Of a DNA stretch of 7,417 nucleotides, positions 1 through 5,589 are shown in pieces. A program made the position numbers and the translations under genes. This DNA is from an uncultured Anaerococcus sp. (GTDB lineage Bacteria; Bacillota_A; Clostridia; Tissierellales; Peptoniphilaceae): the NCBI GenBank assembly GCA_945916625.1, contig CAMEGY010000046.1, positions 1-7,417 on the forward strand, in the 5' to 3' direction. Under the pieces are notes generated by a model. It worked only from the letters and a program-made list of their open reading frames with translations. It did no database searches and was not told the DNA's origin. Positions within the stretch are counted from its first letter, which is position 1, and every line of letters starts with the position of its first letter.

Positions 1-111
1 TGTGAATTAGTAGAAAACGGAAAATTGTGAGCTGATGAAGAATTGTTAGGAAAAGTTGTGGAAGATATTTGCTATAACAATGCAAGAAAATATATAAAGA
101 TAGATTTATAA
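1..111 (+). pseudogene. uxaC: Uronate isomerase C-terminal end, interrupted by in-frame TGA
   Basis: The first frame reads CELVENGKL, then TGA at 28-30, then ADEELLGKVVEDICYNNARK and a short tail ending at TAA 109-111. The DEELLG...VEDICYNNA pattern is the C-terminal signature I associate with glucuronate/uronate isomerase (UxaC), which interconverts D-glucuronate and fructuronate in hexuronate catabolism. Protein-like sequence continues on both sides of the TGA in the same frame, so this looks like a nonsense mutation (for example TGG to TGA) or a sequence error. If real, it removes the last 26 residues. The gene starts left of the window, so whether the rest is intact cannot be seen. The frame is followed by a strong terminator. 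Assignment rests on about 36 residues and is from memory of the family. Confidence 0.6.
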
Positions 112-128
112 TCTAAGTTAATATAAGC

Positions 129-172
129 AAAAAACCTCTTAACTGGTATTTAATAAAGTTAAGAGGTTTTTT
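129..172. terminator. Bidirectional intrinsic terminator between uxaC and the 63-aa gene
   Basis: A perfect 16-bp inverted repeat (129-144 with 157-172) has a 12-nt loop. The GC part is CCTCTTAACT/AGTTAAGAGG, flanked by six A on the left and six T on the right. It therefore gives a U-tract when transcribed in either direction. It lies 18 nt after the uxaC stop and about 47 nt past the stop of the - strand gene, which is the expected arrangement for convergent transcription units. Confidence 0.9.
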
Positions 173-218
173 ATTGATGCAAAATGCATGGATTTTTAGA
201 AAATGAGTTTATATTTTT

Positions 219-410
219 TTATTTATTTCTTTTTAATCCTTTTATGATAAAATAAATTGTAAATCCTAGATGGACTATATAAATAAGATAAGTAAATTCC
301 AATGGCAAAGGGAAAGATGCTTCAGGGTGACCTAGGGAATATTTTATGAAAACTATAGCAATGAAAAGCATTCCTAGTCCTATAAATAAATATTTTTTAG
401 AATTTTTCAT
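219..410 (-). CDS. Small two-helix membrane protein, unknown function
   Basis: This 63-residue protein has a basic N-terminus (MKNSKK), a hydrophobic helix at about residues 7-26, a short proline-containing loop (HPEASFPLPLE), a second helix at about 38-57 and a basic tail (KGLKRNK). Positive charges at both ends predict a hairpin with both termini in the cytoplasm. The start is supported by AAGGA seven nt upstream, which overlaps the last codons of rsmI. The rsmI stop and this ATG are separated by only 3 nt, so it is the last gene of the - strand unit and is probably translated by coupling. No family recognised. Expression seems likely from the ribosome binding site and position, but function cannot be inferred from the rRNA/tRNA-modification neighbours. 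Confidence 0.75.
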   Translation of the reverse strand: MKNSKKYLFIGLGMLFIAIVFIKYSLGHPEASFPLPLEFTYLIYIVHLGFTIYFIIKGLKRNK

Positions 411-413
411 AGA

Positions 414-1238
414 TTAATCCTTGTTAAAGTTAATCACATATTCATAAATTTCATTTTTAGAAAATTTACTTTCTTTTTTGATTTTTTTAACAATTTCTTT
501 TGTTGACATGCCATCATCGATTAATTCTTGTATTATTTTGTCAAAACTTGAAATATCTTCTGATTCATCCTCTTTTTTACCTTCTAAAATAAGAACAAAC
601 TCACCTTTCAAAGTAATCTCATCTGGATTTATGTCCTTGATGAAATAAGTTTTGTATTCTTCAAATTTTTTTGTAAGTTCCCTTGCAATAGTAAGTTTTC
701 TTTCTGGAAAAATATCCTTGAAATCTTCAATTGTTTTTGGGAGGTTGTGGACAGAATCAAAAATTATCGAGGTCTTATCCTCGTTTTTTAACTTTTCGTA
801 AAGTTCTTTTTTTTCTTTAGATTTTTTACCAATAAAGCCGTAAAAGGAGAAGGATGTCATATCTTGGCCAGAGCCAATTAAGGCTGTTAGAATTGAGCTT
901 GGGCCAGGTAAAATTGTATAGGATATGTTATTTTCTATACATTTTTTTATCAAAATCTCACCAGGATCTGACATACCAGGCATGCCTTGGTCACTAATTA
1001 CTCCAATTACTTGGCCTTCGCTTGCTTTTTTAATCAGTTCTTCGCTCTTTGCTTGTTCATTGAATTTATGGTAGGAAGTGAGGGGCTTAGATATTTCATA
1101 AAAGTCAAGAAGTTTCTTTGACTCCCTTGTGTCTTCGCAGGCAATTAGGTCGCAAGCTTTTAAGGTATTTATTGCTCTAATAGTCATATCTTCAAGGTTT
1201 CCTATGGGTGTTGGGATAAAATATATTTGGTAATCCAT
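414..1238 (-). CDS. rsmI: 16S rRNA (cytidine-1402-2'-O)-methyltransferase RsmI
   Basis: RsmI uses S-adenosylmethionine to 2'-O-methylate C1402 in the decoding centre of 16S rRNA. At 274 residues it has normal family length. Visible family features, in order: FIPTPIGNLEDMT (8-19), ACEDTRESKKLL (33-44), SYHKFNE (55-61), the glycine-rich ISDQGMPGMSDPG loop (81-93), ILPGPSS (109-115), RELTKKFEE (186-194), KGEFVLILEG (211-220), and the helical C-terminal extension (about 231-270) with SKNEIYE typical of RsmI. Two motifs vary from the form I know best: the loop is usually SDAGTPGISDPG, and the usual FYESPHR is FDSVHNL here. The ATG is preceded by AAGGAG and overlaps the upstream stop by one nt (TAATG). 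This is the second gene of a three-gene unit and follows a YabB-type methyltransferase, much as in Bacillus, where yabB lies close to rsmI. Confidence 0.95.
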   Translation of the reverse strand: MDYQIYFIPTPIGNLEDMTIRAINTLKACDLIACEDTRESKKLLDFYEISKPLTSYHKFNEQAKSEELIKKASEGQVIGVISDQGMPGMSDPGEILIKKCIENNISYTILPGPSSILTALIGSGQDMTSFSFYGFIGKKSKEKKELYEKLKNEDKTSIIFDSVHNLPKTIEDFKDIFPERKLTIARELTKKFEEYKTYFIKDINPDEITLKGEFVLILEGKKEDESEDISSFDKIIQELIDDGMSTKEIVKKIKKESKFSKNEIYEYVINFNKD

Positions 1239-1948
1239 TATATCTCCTTATAAGTTCCATTTATTTTTTTTACTTGGTCAGTGTATGATCCGTCTTTGTA
1301 AATTATGATTGGGTCTTCAATTTTTATCCCGTCTTTAGCATTCTTTACAAACTCAATGAGAATAAATTGGGGTTTGGTTTCAAAGGTTGATGACACAAAC
1401 TGTACTATTTTTGGCTTTATATTTCCAGATTTATTGAAGATTTCAACCATTCTTTCAGGTTTGTGAATCATAAAAAGTTTACCCTTATCTTTTAGAGTTT
1501 TATTTGCAAAGGCAAAAATATGGTCAAGAGTAAGGTAGATTTCCTGTCTAGATATCAAAAACTCCTCGTCTTTGTTGGCAATATTTCCCTCATATTTGTA
1601 GTAGGGAGGGTTAGTTATGATATAGTCAAGGCTATTTATAGGAAAATCTATATCATTTAGGTCTTTGCTTATTATTTTTATATTTTCAATAGAATTTAAG
1701 CTTAAATTTTTTTCTAAAATTTTTGCTTTTTGGCCTTGGATTTCAACTGCAAAAACTTCTGATAGGTTATATAGGCTATTAGCCATCATGGATAAAATCC
1801 CATTTCCAGCCCCTATATCAAGGAGCTTTTTATTTCTTTTCATTTTTGCAAAATCAGCTAACAATATAGAATCAATTCCAAAAGAATATGCCCCTTCGAC
1901 ATGGATCATTTTTAAATTTGTGCGTGGTATATAATCTAGTTTTCTCAT
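1238..1948 (-). CDS. YabB/TrmN6-type class I SAM-dependent methyltransferase
   Basis: This 236-residue Rossmann-fold methyltransferase has motif I LLDIGAGNG (42-50), an acidic cofactor residue in VEIQ (68-71) and the catalytic NPPY motif (113-116), which marks N6-adenine or related amino-methyltransferases. The N-terminal LDYI and YSFGIDSILLADFA segments match the YabB/TrmN6 group, whose E. coli member methylates A37 of tRNA1(Val). The exact substrate here is inferred, not shown. The ATG at 1948 is the first possible start after an in-frame TGA 12 nt upstream, and it fits the expected N-terminus. No Shine-Dalgarno precedes it, and a -10 box ends 6 nt upstream, so translation is probably leaderless. 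It is the first gene of the unit and its TAA shares one base with the rsmI ATG. Confidence 0.88.
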   Translation of the reverse strand: MRKLDYIPRTNLKMIHVEGAYSFGIDSILLADFAKMKRNKKLLDIGAGNGILSMMANSLYNLSEVFAVEIQGQKAKILEKNLSLNSIENIKIISKDLNDIDFPINSLDYIITNPPYYKYEGNIANKDEEFLISRQEIYLTLDHIFAFANKTLKDKGKLFMIHKPERMVEIFNKSGNIKPKIVQFVSSTFETKPQFILIEFVKNAKDGIKIEDPIIIYKDGSYTDQVKKINGTYKEI

Positions 1949-1954
1949 AGGTCT

Positions 1955-1982
1955 ATTATATCAGATATGTTCTAATAGTTAA
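1955..1982 (-). promoter_or_regulatory. Extended -10 promoter of the methyltransferase-rsmI unit
   Basis: Read on the - strand, 1960-1955 is a perfect TATAAT preceded directly by TGA (1963-1961), giving the extended -10 form TGnTATAAT. A weak -35 candidate, TTAACT, lies at 1982-1977 with a 16-nt spacer. The last T of the -10 box is followed by six nt (AGACCT) and then the ATG. Normal start-site spacing therefore puts +1 at or within a base of the A of the ATG, predicting a leaderless or near-leaderless mRNA. Confidence 0.7.
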
Positions 1983-2014
1983 ATTCGAAAGAGATAAAGA
2001 TTTTTGAGAAAGAT

Positions 2015-2043
2015 TTGACAAAAGGAAAACCTTGTATTATAAT
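2015..2043 (+). promoter_or_regulatory. Consensus sigma-A promoter of the riboflavin operon
   Basis: TTGACA at 2015-2020 and TATAAT at 2038-2043 are both perfect consensus hexamers separated by the optimal 17 nt. Transcription should start near 2050, shortly before the FMN riboswitch. Such a strong core promoter fits an operon controlled mainly by riboswitch attenuation, not by an activator. I saw no operator-like palindrome overlapping it. Confidence 0.93.
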
Positions 2044-2061
2044 GAACTCATAAAATAATAA

Positions 2062-2168
2062 AATCTTCAGGGCGGAGTGTAATTCTCCACCGGCAGTTAT
2101 AGTCTGCGAGCGCAAGCTGAATCGGTGAAATTCCGATACCGACAGTTAAAGTCTGGATGGAAGAAGTA
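2062..2168 (+). promoter_or_regulatory. FMN riboswitch (RFN element) aptamer
   Basis: The conserved RFN landmarks occur in order: CTTCAGGGCGG (2065-2075), the GGAG/CTCC hairpin and CACCGGC (2076-2094), CAGTTATAGTC (2094-2104), a very short variable arm AGC-GCAA-GCT (2109-2118), CGGTGAAATTCCGATACCG (2123-2141), GACAGTTAAAGTCTGGATGG (2141-2160), and GAAGAAG (2160-2166), which closes P1 with CTTC. The usual GTGAAATTC of the first hairpin is GTGTAATTC here. In known systems FMN binding switches such operons off. The aptamer sits between a consensus promoter and a terminator followed by ribD, so negative feedback on riboflavin synthesis is the expected role. Confidence 0.97.
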
Positions 2169-2204
2169 TTATATTACTATATTTGTATGTATTTCTTTGA
2201 AGTC

Positions 2205-2229
2205 AAGTCCCTGAAAGGGGACTTTTTTT
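2205..2229 (+). terminator. Riboswitch-controlled intrinsic terminator upstream of ribD
   Basis: AAGTCCCT (2205-2212 region, one U-G pair) pairs with GGGGACTT (2217-2224) around a GAAA tetraloop. A run of seven T spans 2223-2229. Its place 37 nt after the aptamer and ahead of ribD makes it the likely expression platform, with FMN favouring termination. A possible antiterminator pairs aptamer bases AAAGTCT (2148-2154) with GGACTTT (2219-2225). It has seven pairs including one wobble and is only a candidate. Confidence 0.88.
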
Positions 2230-2239
2230 AGTCCCTAAA

Positions 2240-2256
2240 AAGGAAGTGATAGATTG
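2240..2256 (+). promoter_or_regulatory. Ribosome binding site fixing a TTG start for ribD
   Basis: AAGGAAGTGAT at 2240-2250 matches the extended anti-Shine-Dalgarno complement AAGGAGGTGAT at 10 of 11 positions, followed after three nt by TTG (2254-2256). The next in-frame ATG (2272) is 25 nt from the purine core and would remove residues aligning with the normal RibD N-terminus. The rare TTG start is therefore preferred, and it may keep ribD translation modest. Confidence 0.85.
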
Positions 2257-3330
2257 AATTATGAAAAACTTATGAAAGAGTGCTTTACCTTGGCAAAAAA
2301 AGGTGCAGGAAAGGTTCTCACTAACCCAATGGTAGGAGCAATCCTAGTTAAGGATGAAGAGATTATTGGCAAGGGCTACCACCATGGTTTTGGAAAAGAC
2401 CATGCGGAAATTGACTGCTTTAAAAATGCCAAAGAGAGTGCGGAAGGGGCTACGATGATAGTAAACCTTGAACCCTGTTCCCACTTTGGCAAAAATCCTC
2501 CCTGTGTGGATGAAGTTATAAGGCAAAATGTAAAAAGAGTTGTAATTTCAAACCTCGATACAAACCCAAAAGTTGACAGTATAAAAAAGATGCAAGATGC
2601 TGGGATTGAGGTTATAACGGGAATCTTAGAAGATGAAGGGAAAGTTTTAAATGAGAAATTTTTCTTCAATATGAAATATAAGAGACCCTTAGTTGCGATT
2701 AAATATGCTATGAGCCTTGATGGAAAGATTGCAACAAGATCTAACGATTCAAAATGGATTAGTGGGGAAGAGTCGAGGAACTTTGTTCACAAACTTAGAA
2801 ACGACTGCGATGCAATTTTGATTGGTAAAAACACCCTTATAAAAGATAATGCAAAACTAAATTGCAGGCTAGATGGAGGAGTTGATCCTGTAAGAATTAT
2901 TCTGGCCAATAACTTAGACTTTGATAAAAATCTTGAAATTTTTAAACTAGATTCTGATAAGGATACAATTATAGCGACCACATCAGATAAGCAATTAAGT
3001 GTAAATGCAAAAATTCTTCGCTTAAAGGAGAAAAATGGTCAAGCCGATTTAGAAGATTTGTTAGCTAAACTTTACCAGATGAATATTTCATCAGTTCTTG
3101 TGGAAGGTGGGTCTCTTGTAAATACAAGTTTTTTAGAGAATGATCTGGTCGAAAAGATTTATGAATTTATAGCACCTATAGTTATTGGTGGAGTTGATTC
3201 GAGGTCAGCATTCTTGGGCCAAGGAGCATTTGAGATTAGAAGTGCCAAGAAATTTGAAATTATAAATCTTGAGAGATTTGGCAAGGATATTATGATTGAG
3301 GTTAATAATGTTTACAGGAATATCTACTGA
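2254..3330 (+). CDS. ribD: Bifunctional pyrimidine deaminase/reductase RibD
   Basis: RibD deaminates 2,5-diamino-6-ribosylamino-4(3H)-pyrimidinone 5'-phosphate and then reduces the ribosyl side chain with NADPH, the second and third steps of the GTP branch of riboflavin synthesis. The N-terminal deaminase domain (about 1-145) shows TNPMVGAILVKD, the zinc-site HAE (50-52) and PCSHFGKNPPC with zinc cysteines C75 and C84. The C-terminal reductase domain (about 146-358) shows SLDGKIATRSNDSKWIS (154-170) and VEGGS. Length 358 is typical. Two usual motifs are altered: the NPxVAGxG loop reads NPKVDSI, about two residues shorter, and the reductase GxGTxxxDNP reads GKNTLIKDNA. Both may be lineage-specific. 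It is the first gene of the operon, starts with TTG, and overlaps ribE by 23 nt. Confidence 0.96.
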   Translation: MNYEKLMKECFTLAKKGAGKVLTNPMVGAILVKDEEIIGKGYHHGFGKDHAEIDCFKNAKESAEGATMIVNLEPCSHFGKNPPCVDEVIRQNVKRVVISNLDTNPKVDSIKKMQDAGIEVITGILEDEGKVLNEKFFFNMKYKRPLVAIKYAMSLDGKIATRSNDSKWISGEESRNFVHKLRNDCDAILIGKNTLIKDNAKLNCRLDGGVDPVRIILANNLDFDKNLEIFKLDSDKDTIIATTSDKQLSVNAKILRLKEKNGQADLEDLLAKLYQMNISSVLVEGGSLVNTSFLENDLVEKIYEFIAPIVIGGVDSRSAFLGQGAFEIRSAKKFEIINLERFGKDIMIEVNNVYRNIY

Positions 3331-3922
3331 GCTAGGCAAAGTACAAGAATTCAGGCAAAAATCTGACCATGTAGAAGTAAAAATCAGCTGTAGGGAAGTC
3401 TTAGAAGATTTAAAACTGGGCGATTCTATCATGACTGATGGGGTTTGCCTTACTGTAAAAGAATATGGACCTGATTATTACAAGGCAGATTTGATGAAGG
3501 AAAGCCTTGATAAGACGAAGTTTAGCCCAGCTATACTCGGCAAATATGTAAATCTTGAAAGAGCTTTGAGGTTTTCAGATAGGCTAGATGGCCACATAGT
3601 CCAAGGGCATGTGGATGGTATAGGCAAGCTAATTGGTATTAATAAAAATGTATATAGGTTTAAAACTTATAGGAAAATTTGTAAGTACATTGTAAATAAA
3701 GGATCGGTTTGTATAGATGGGATATCGCTTACTGTTTCAGCAGAAAGTGCAGAAACTTTTGAGGTTTCTCTAATACCAGAGACAATTGCCAATACCAATT
3801 TTAAATATAAAAAAATTGGCGACGCAGTAAATATTGAAACTGACATCATTGGACGTTTTGTAGAAAAATTATATAAAAATGATAGTAAGGAGGATTTAGG
3901 CTTGATTTTAGGCCTTAACTAG
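3308..3922 (+). CDS. ribE: Riboflavin synthase alpha chain (RibE)
   Basis: This enzyme dismutates two molecules of 6,7-dimethyl-8-ribityllumazine into riboflavin and the pyrimidine returned to the lumazine synthase step. The 204-residue protein has two tandem lumazine-binding barrels (about 1-92 and 93-190). The start at 3308 restores the conserved N-terminal MFTGI and has GAGG six nt upstream; a TTG 12 nt earlier would add MRLI and is disfavoured. Visible functional positions are F2-T3, S40 and C47 (GDSI...GVCLTV), and H96 and H101 (DGHIVQGHVDG), matching the S41/C48/H97/H102 set I recall for E. coli with an offset of one. The second barrel has KGSVCIDGISLTV (131-143), but the usual IPHT is IPET (157-160). 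The reading frame overlaps ribD by 23 nt and ends one nt before ribBA. Confidence 0.95.
   Translation: MFTGISTELGKVQEFRQKSDHVEVKISCREVLEDLKLGDSIMTDGVCLTVKEYGPDYYKADLMKESLDKTKFSPAILGKYVNLERALRFSDRLDGHIVQGHVDGIGKLIGINKNVYRFKTYRKICKYIVNKGSVCIDGISLTVSAESAETFEVSLIPETIANTNFKYKKIGDAVNIETDIIGRFVEKLYKNDSKEDLGLILGLN
3887..3915 (+). promoter_or_regulatory. Displaced Shine-Dalgarno plus small hairpin before ribBA
   Basis: AAGGAGG at 3887-3893 is a full-strength ribosome binding sequence, but it lies 30 nt before the ribBA ATG (3924). Only a weak AGG sits directly before the start. Between them, AGGCTTG (3898-3904) can pair with TAGGCCT (3909-3915) around ATTT, including two G-U pairs. Folding would bring the Shine-Dalgarno and ATG to an effective distance of about 12 nt. 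The alternative reading is reinitiation at the TAGG-ATG stop/start junction. The role is inferred. Confidence 0.4.
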
Positions 3923-3923
3923 G

Positions 3924-5135
3924 ATGACAAATATAGAAAGAGCTATAGAAGCTATAAGAAACAACGAATTAATTATAGTAACAGATGACGAATCAAGAGA
4001 AAACGAAGGCGACTTTATCTGTGCTGGGGAAGATGTTACAGGTGAAATGATTAATATCATGGCAAAATATGGTAGGGGTCTAATTTGTACACCGATGAGT
4101 AAGGAAGTTGCGGAAAATTTGAATATTCCTCTAATGGTTACTAACAATACTGACAACCATGAAACAGCCTTTACAATTTCCGTAGACCATATAAATACAA
4201 GTACAGGTATTTCTGCATTCGAGAGGGCAGAAACAGTAAGAGAGCTTGTAAATCCGAATTCTAAACCAAGAGATTTTAGAAGACCAGGCCATGTATTTCC
4301 ACTAATTGCCAAAAAAGGTGGAGTTTTGGAAAGGGACGGACACACAGAAGCAACAGTAGACCTTATGAAGCTTGCCGGCAAAAAAGAGATAGGTCTTTGC
4401 TGTGAGATAATGGCTGACGATGGTCACATGATGAGAGGCAAAGACTTAGTTAAACTTGCAAACAAACTAGGTCTTGTGATGACAAGTGTGGAAGAAATTC
4501 AAAACTATATTAAGGAAAATAAAAGTTTTGAACTTGAAATGACAAATCCAGTCAAACTTCCTTCAGACTATGGTGAATTTACTGCGATCGGCTTTATAGA
4601 TCCAGAAGATGGAAAGGAACACATTGCCCTAACTAAGGGAGATATAAGTGGAGAAAATATCCTAACCAGAATTCATTCAGAATGCTTAACTGGAGATGTG
4701 CTTGGATCAAAAAGGTGCGATTGCGGCAATCAACTTCATAAGGCTCTTAAGTCTATAGAGAAAAATGGTTCAGGAGTCCTTCTTTATATGCGTCAAGAAG
4801 GGCGTGGAATTGGTTTATTTAATAAGCTTAAAGCCTACGAACTTCAGGAAAATGGTTTTGATACTGTTGATGCTAATAGAAAGCTAGGTTTTCCTGATGA
4901 TATGAGAGACTATAAGGTTGCAGCAGAAATCCTAAAAAAACTTGGAGTAAATTCTGTAAGGCTTATGACAAATAACCCTGACAAGGTAGACCAAGTTGAA
5001 AAATACGGCATAAAGGTAAGCGAGAGAGAACCTATCGAAATAAAATCGAACGAAATAGATGAGTATTACTTAAAAACAAAAGTTTATAGAATGGGACACA
5101 AATTAAATGAATTTAAGGAGATCAAAAATGCGTGA
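3924..5135 (+). CDS. ribBA: Bifunctional DHBP synthase / GTP cyclohydrolase II (RibBA)
   Basis: RibBA supplies both precursors of the lumazine ring. Its N-terminal domain (about 1-200) converts ribulose 5-phosphate to 3,4-dihydroxy-2-butanone 4-phosphate, and its C-terminal domain (about 205-400) opens GTP. The first domain shows the acidic [12 protein letters not shown] loop (21-32), RPGHVFPL (120-127) and HTEATVDL (140-147). The second shows [17 protein letters not shown] with the zinc-ligand cysteines C254, C265 and C267, [10 protein letters not shown] (289-298), [10 protein letters not shown] (321-330) and MTNNPDK (348-354). The 403-residue length is normal for the fused protein, and both active sites look complete. 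The ATG follows the ribE TAG by one nt and has no close Shine-Dalgarno. The gene ends with a TGA that overlaps ribH by 8 nt. Confidence 0.97.
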   Translation: MTNIERAIEAIRNNELIIVTDDESRENEGDFICAGEDVTGEMINIMAKYGRGLICTPMSKEVAENLNIPLMVTNNTDNHETAFTISVDHINTSTGISAFERAETVRELVNPNSKPRDFRRPGHVFPLIAKKGGVLERDGHTEATVDLMKLAGKKEIGLCCEIMADDGHMMRGKDLVKLANKLGLVMTSVEEIQNYIKENKSFELEMTNPVKLPSDYGEFTAIGFIDPEDGKEHIALTKGDISGENILTRIHSECLTGDVLGSKRCDCGNQLHKALKSIEKNGSGVLLYMRQEGRGIGLFNKLKAYELQENGFDTVDANRKLGFPDDMRDYKVAAEILKKLGVNSVRLMTNNPDKVDQVEKYGIKVSEREPIEIKSNEIDEYYLKTKVYRMGHKLNEFKEIKNA

Positions 5136-5589
5136 ATATAGTGCTAATTTAGTTTCAAATAATAAGAAGTATGCAATAGTAGTCGCAAGATTTAACAATT
5201 TTATAACTGATAGGCTCTTAGAAGGTTGCCTTGATGCCCTTAGAAGACACGAGGTAAAAGATGAAGAAATTTCTATAGTAAGAGTGCCAGGCGCCTTTGA
5301 AATCCCGCTTGCAGCTAAAAAACTTTCTAGAAAAGAAGATATAGATGCAGTCATTTGTCTTGGAGCAGTTATTAGAGGAGACACTCCACACTTTGACTAT
5401 GTTTGTGCAGAAGTATCAAAAGGTGTTGCCCATGTGGGTCTAGAAAGCGAAAAACCAGTCATCTTTGGTGTAGTAACTACAGACAATGTTGACCAAGCTG
5501 TCCAAAGAGCAGGGGTCAAATCTGGTAATAAGGGAGCTGAAGCGGCGATTTCTGCTATAGAAATGGCAAACCTAATTGATCTACTATGA
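5128..5589 (+). CDS. ribH: 6,7-dimethyl-8-ribityllumazine synthase (RibH)
   Basis: RibH condenses 5-amino-6-ribitylaminouracil with 3,4-dihydroxy-2-butanone 4-phosphate. Members form pentamers or 60-subunit icosahedral shells, often enclosing riboflavin synthase. The 153-residue protein contains [16 protein letters not shown] (18-33), VPGAFEIP (53-60), [16 protein letters not shown] (77-92) with the catalytic histidine H88, and [16 protein letters not shown] (114-129) with the phosphate-binding arginine R127, followed by NKGAEAA. The ATG at 5128 has AAGGAG with a 7-nt spacer. An in-frame ATG at 5107 lies before that Shine-Dalgarno, would add an atypical MNLRRSK and is rejected. The start overlaps the end of ribBA by 8 nt, and the TGA stop shares ATGA with the following gene. 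Confidence 0.97.
   Translation: MREYSANLVSNNKKYAIVVARFNNFITDRLLEGCLDALRRHEVKDEEISIVRVPGAFEIPLAAKKLSRKEDIDAVICLGAVIRGDTPHFDYVCAEVSKGVAHVGLESEKPVIFGVVTTDNVDQAVQRAGVKSGNKGAEAAISAIEMANLIDLL

Noticed and set aside
28..30. Reading TGA as tryptophan (alternative genetic code) or selenocysteine
   Set aside because: TGG encodes Trp elsewhere (for example in ribD), TGA ends ribD, ribBA and ribH, and I see no selenocysteine-insertion hairpin after it.
177..189. ATGCA-AAA-TGCAT inverted repeat between the terminator and the 63-aa gene
   Set aside because: Five base pairs with a three-nt loop in AT-rich DNA is expected by chance, and nothing around it suggests a binding site.
1665..1934. + strand open frame of 89 codons inside the methyltransferase gene
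   Set aside because: It lies opposite a well-supported gene, has no ribosome binding site or recognisable motifs, and reflects AT-rich antisense sequence.
3296..3307. Upstream TTG start for ribE
   Set aside because: It would add MRLI before the conserved MFTGI start, and the GAGG at 3298-3301 is correctly spaced for ATG 3308.
5107..5127. Upstream ATG start for ribH
   Set aside because: It lies before the AAGGAG (5115-5120) that is properly spaced for ATG 5128, and the added residues do not fit the family N-terminus.
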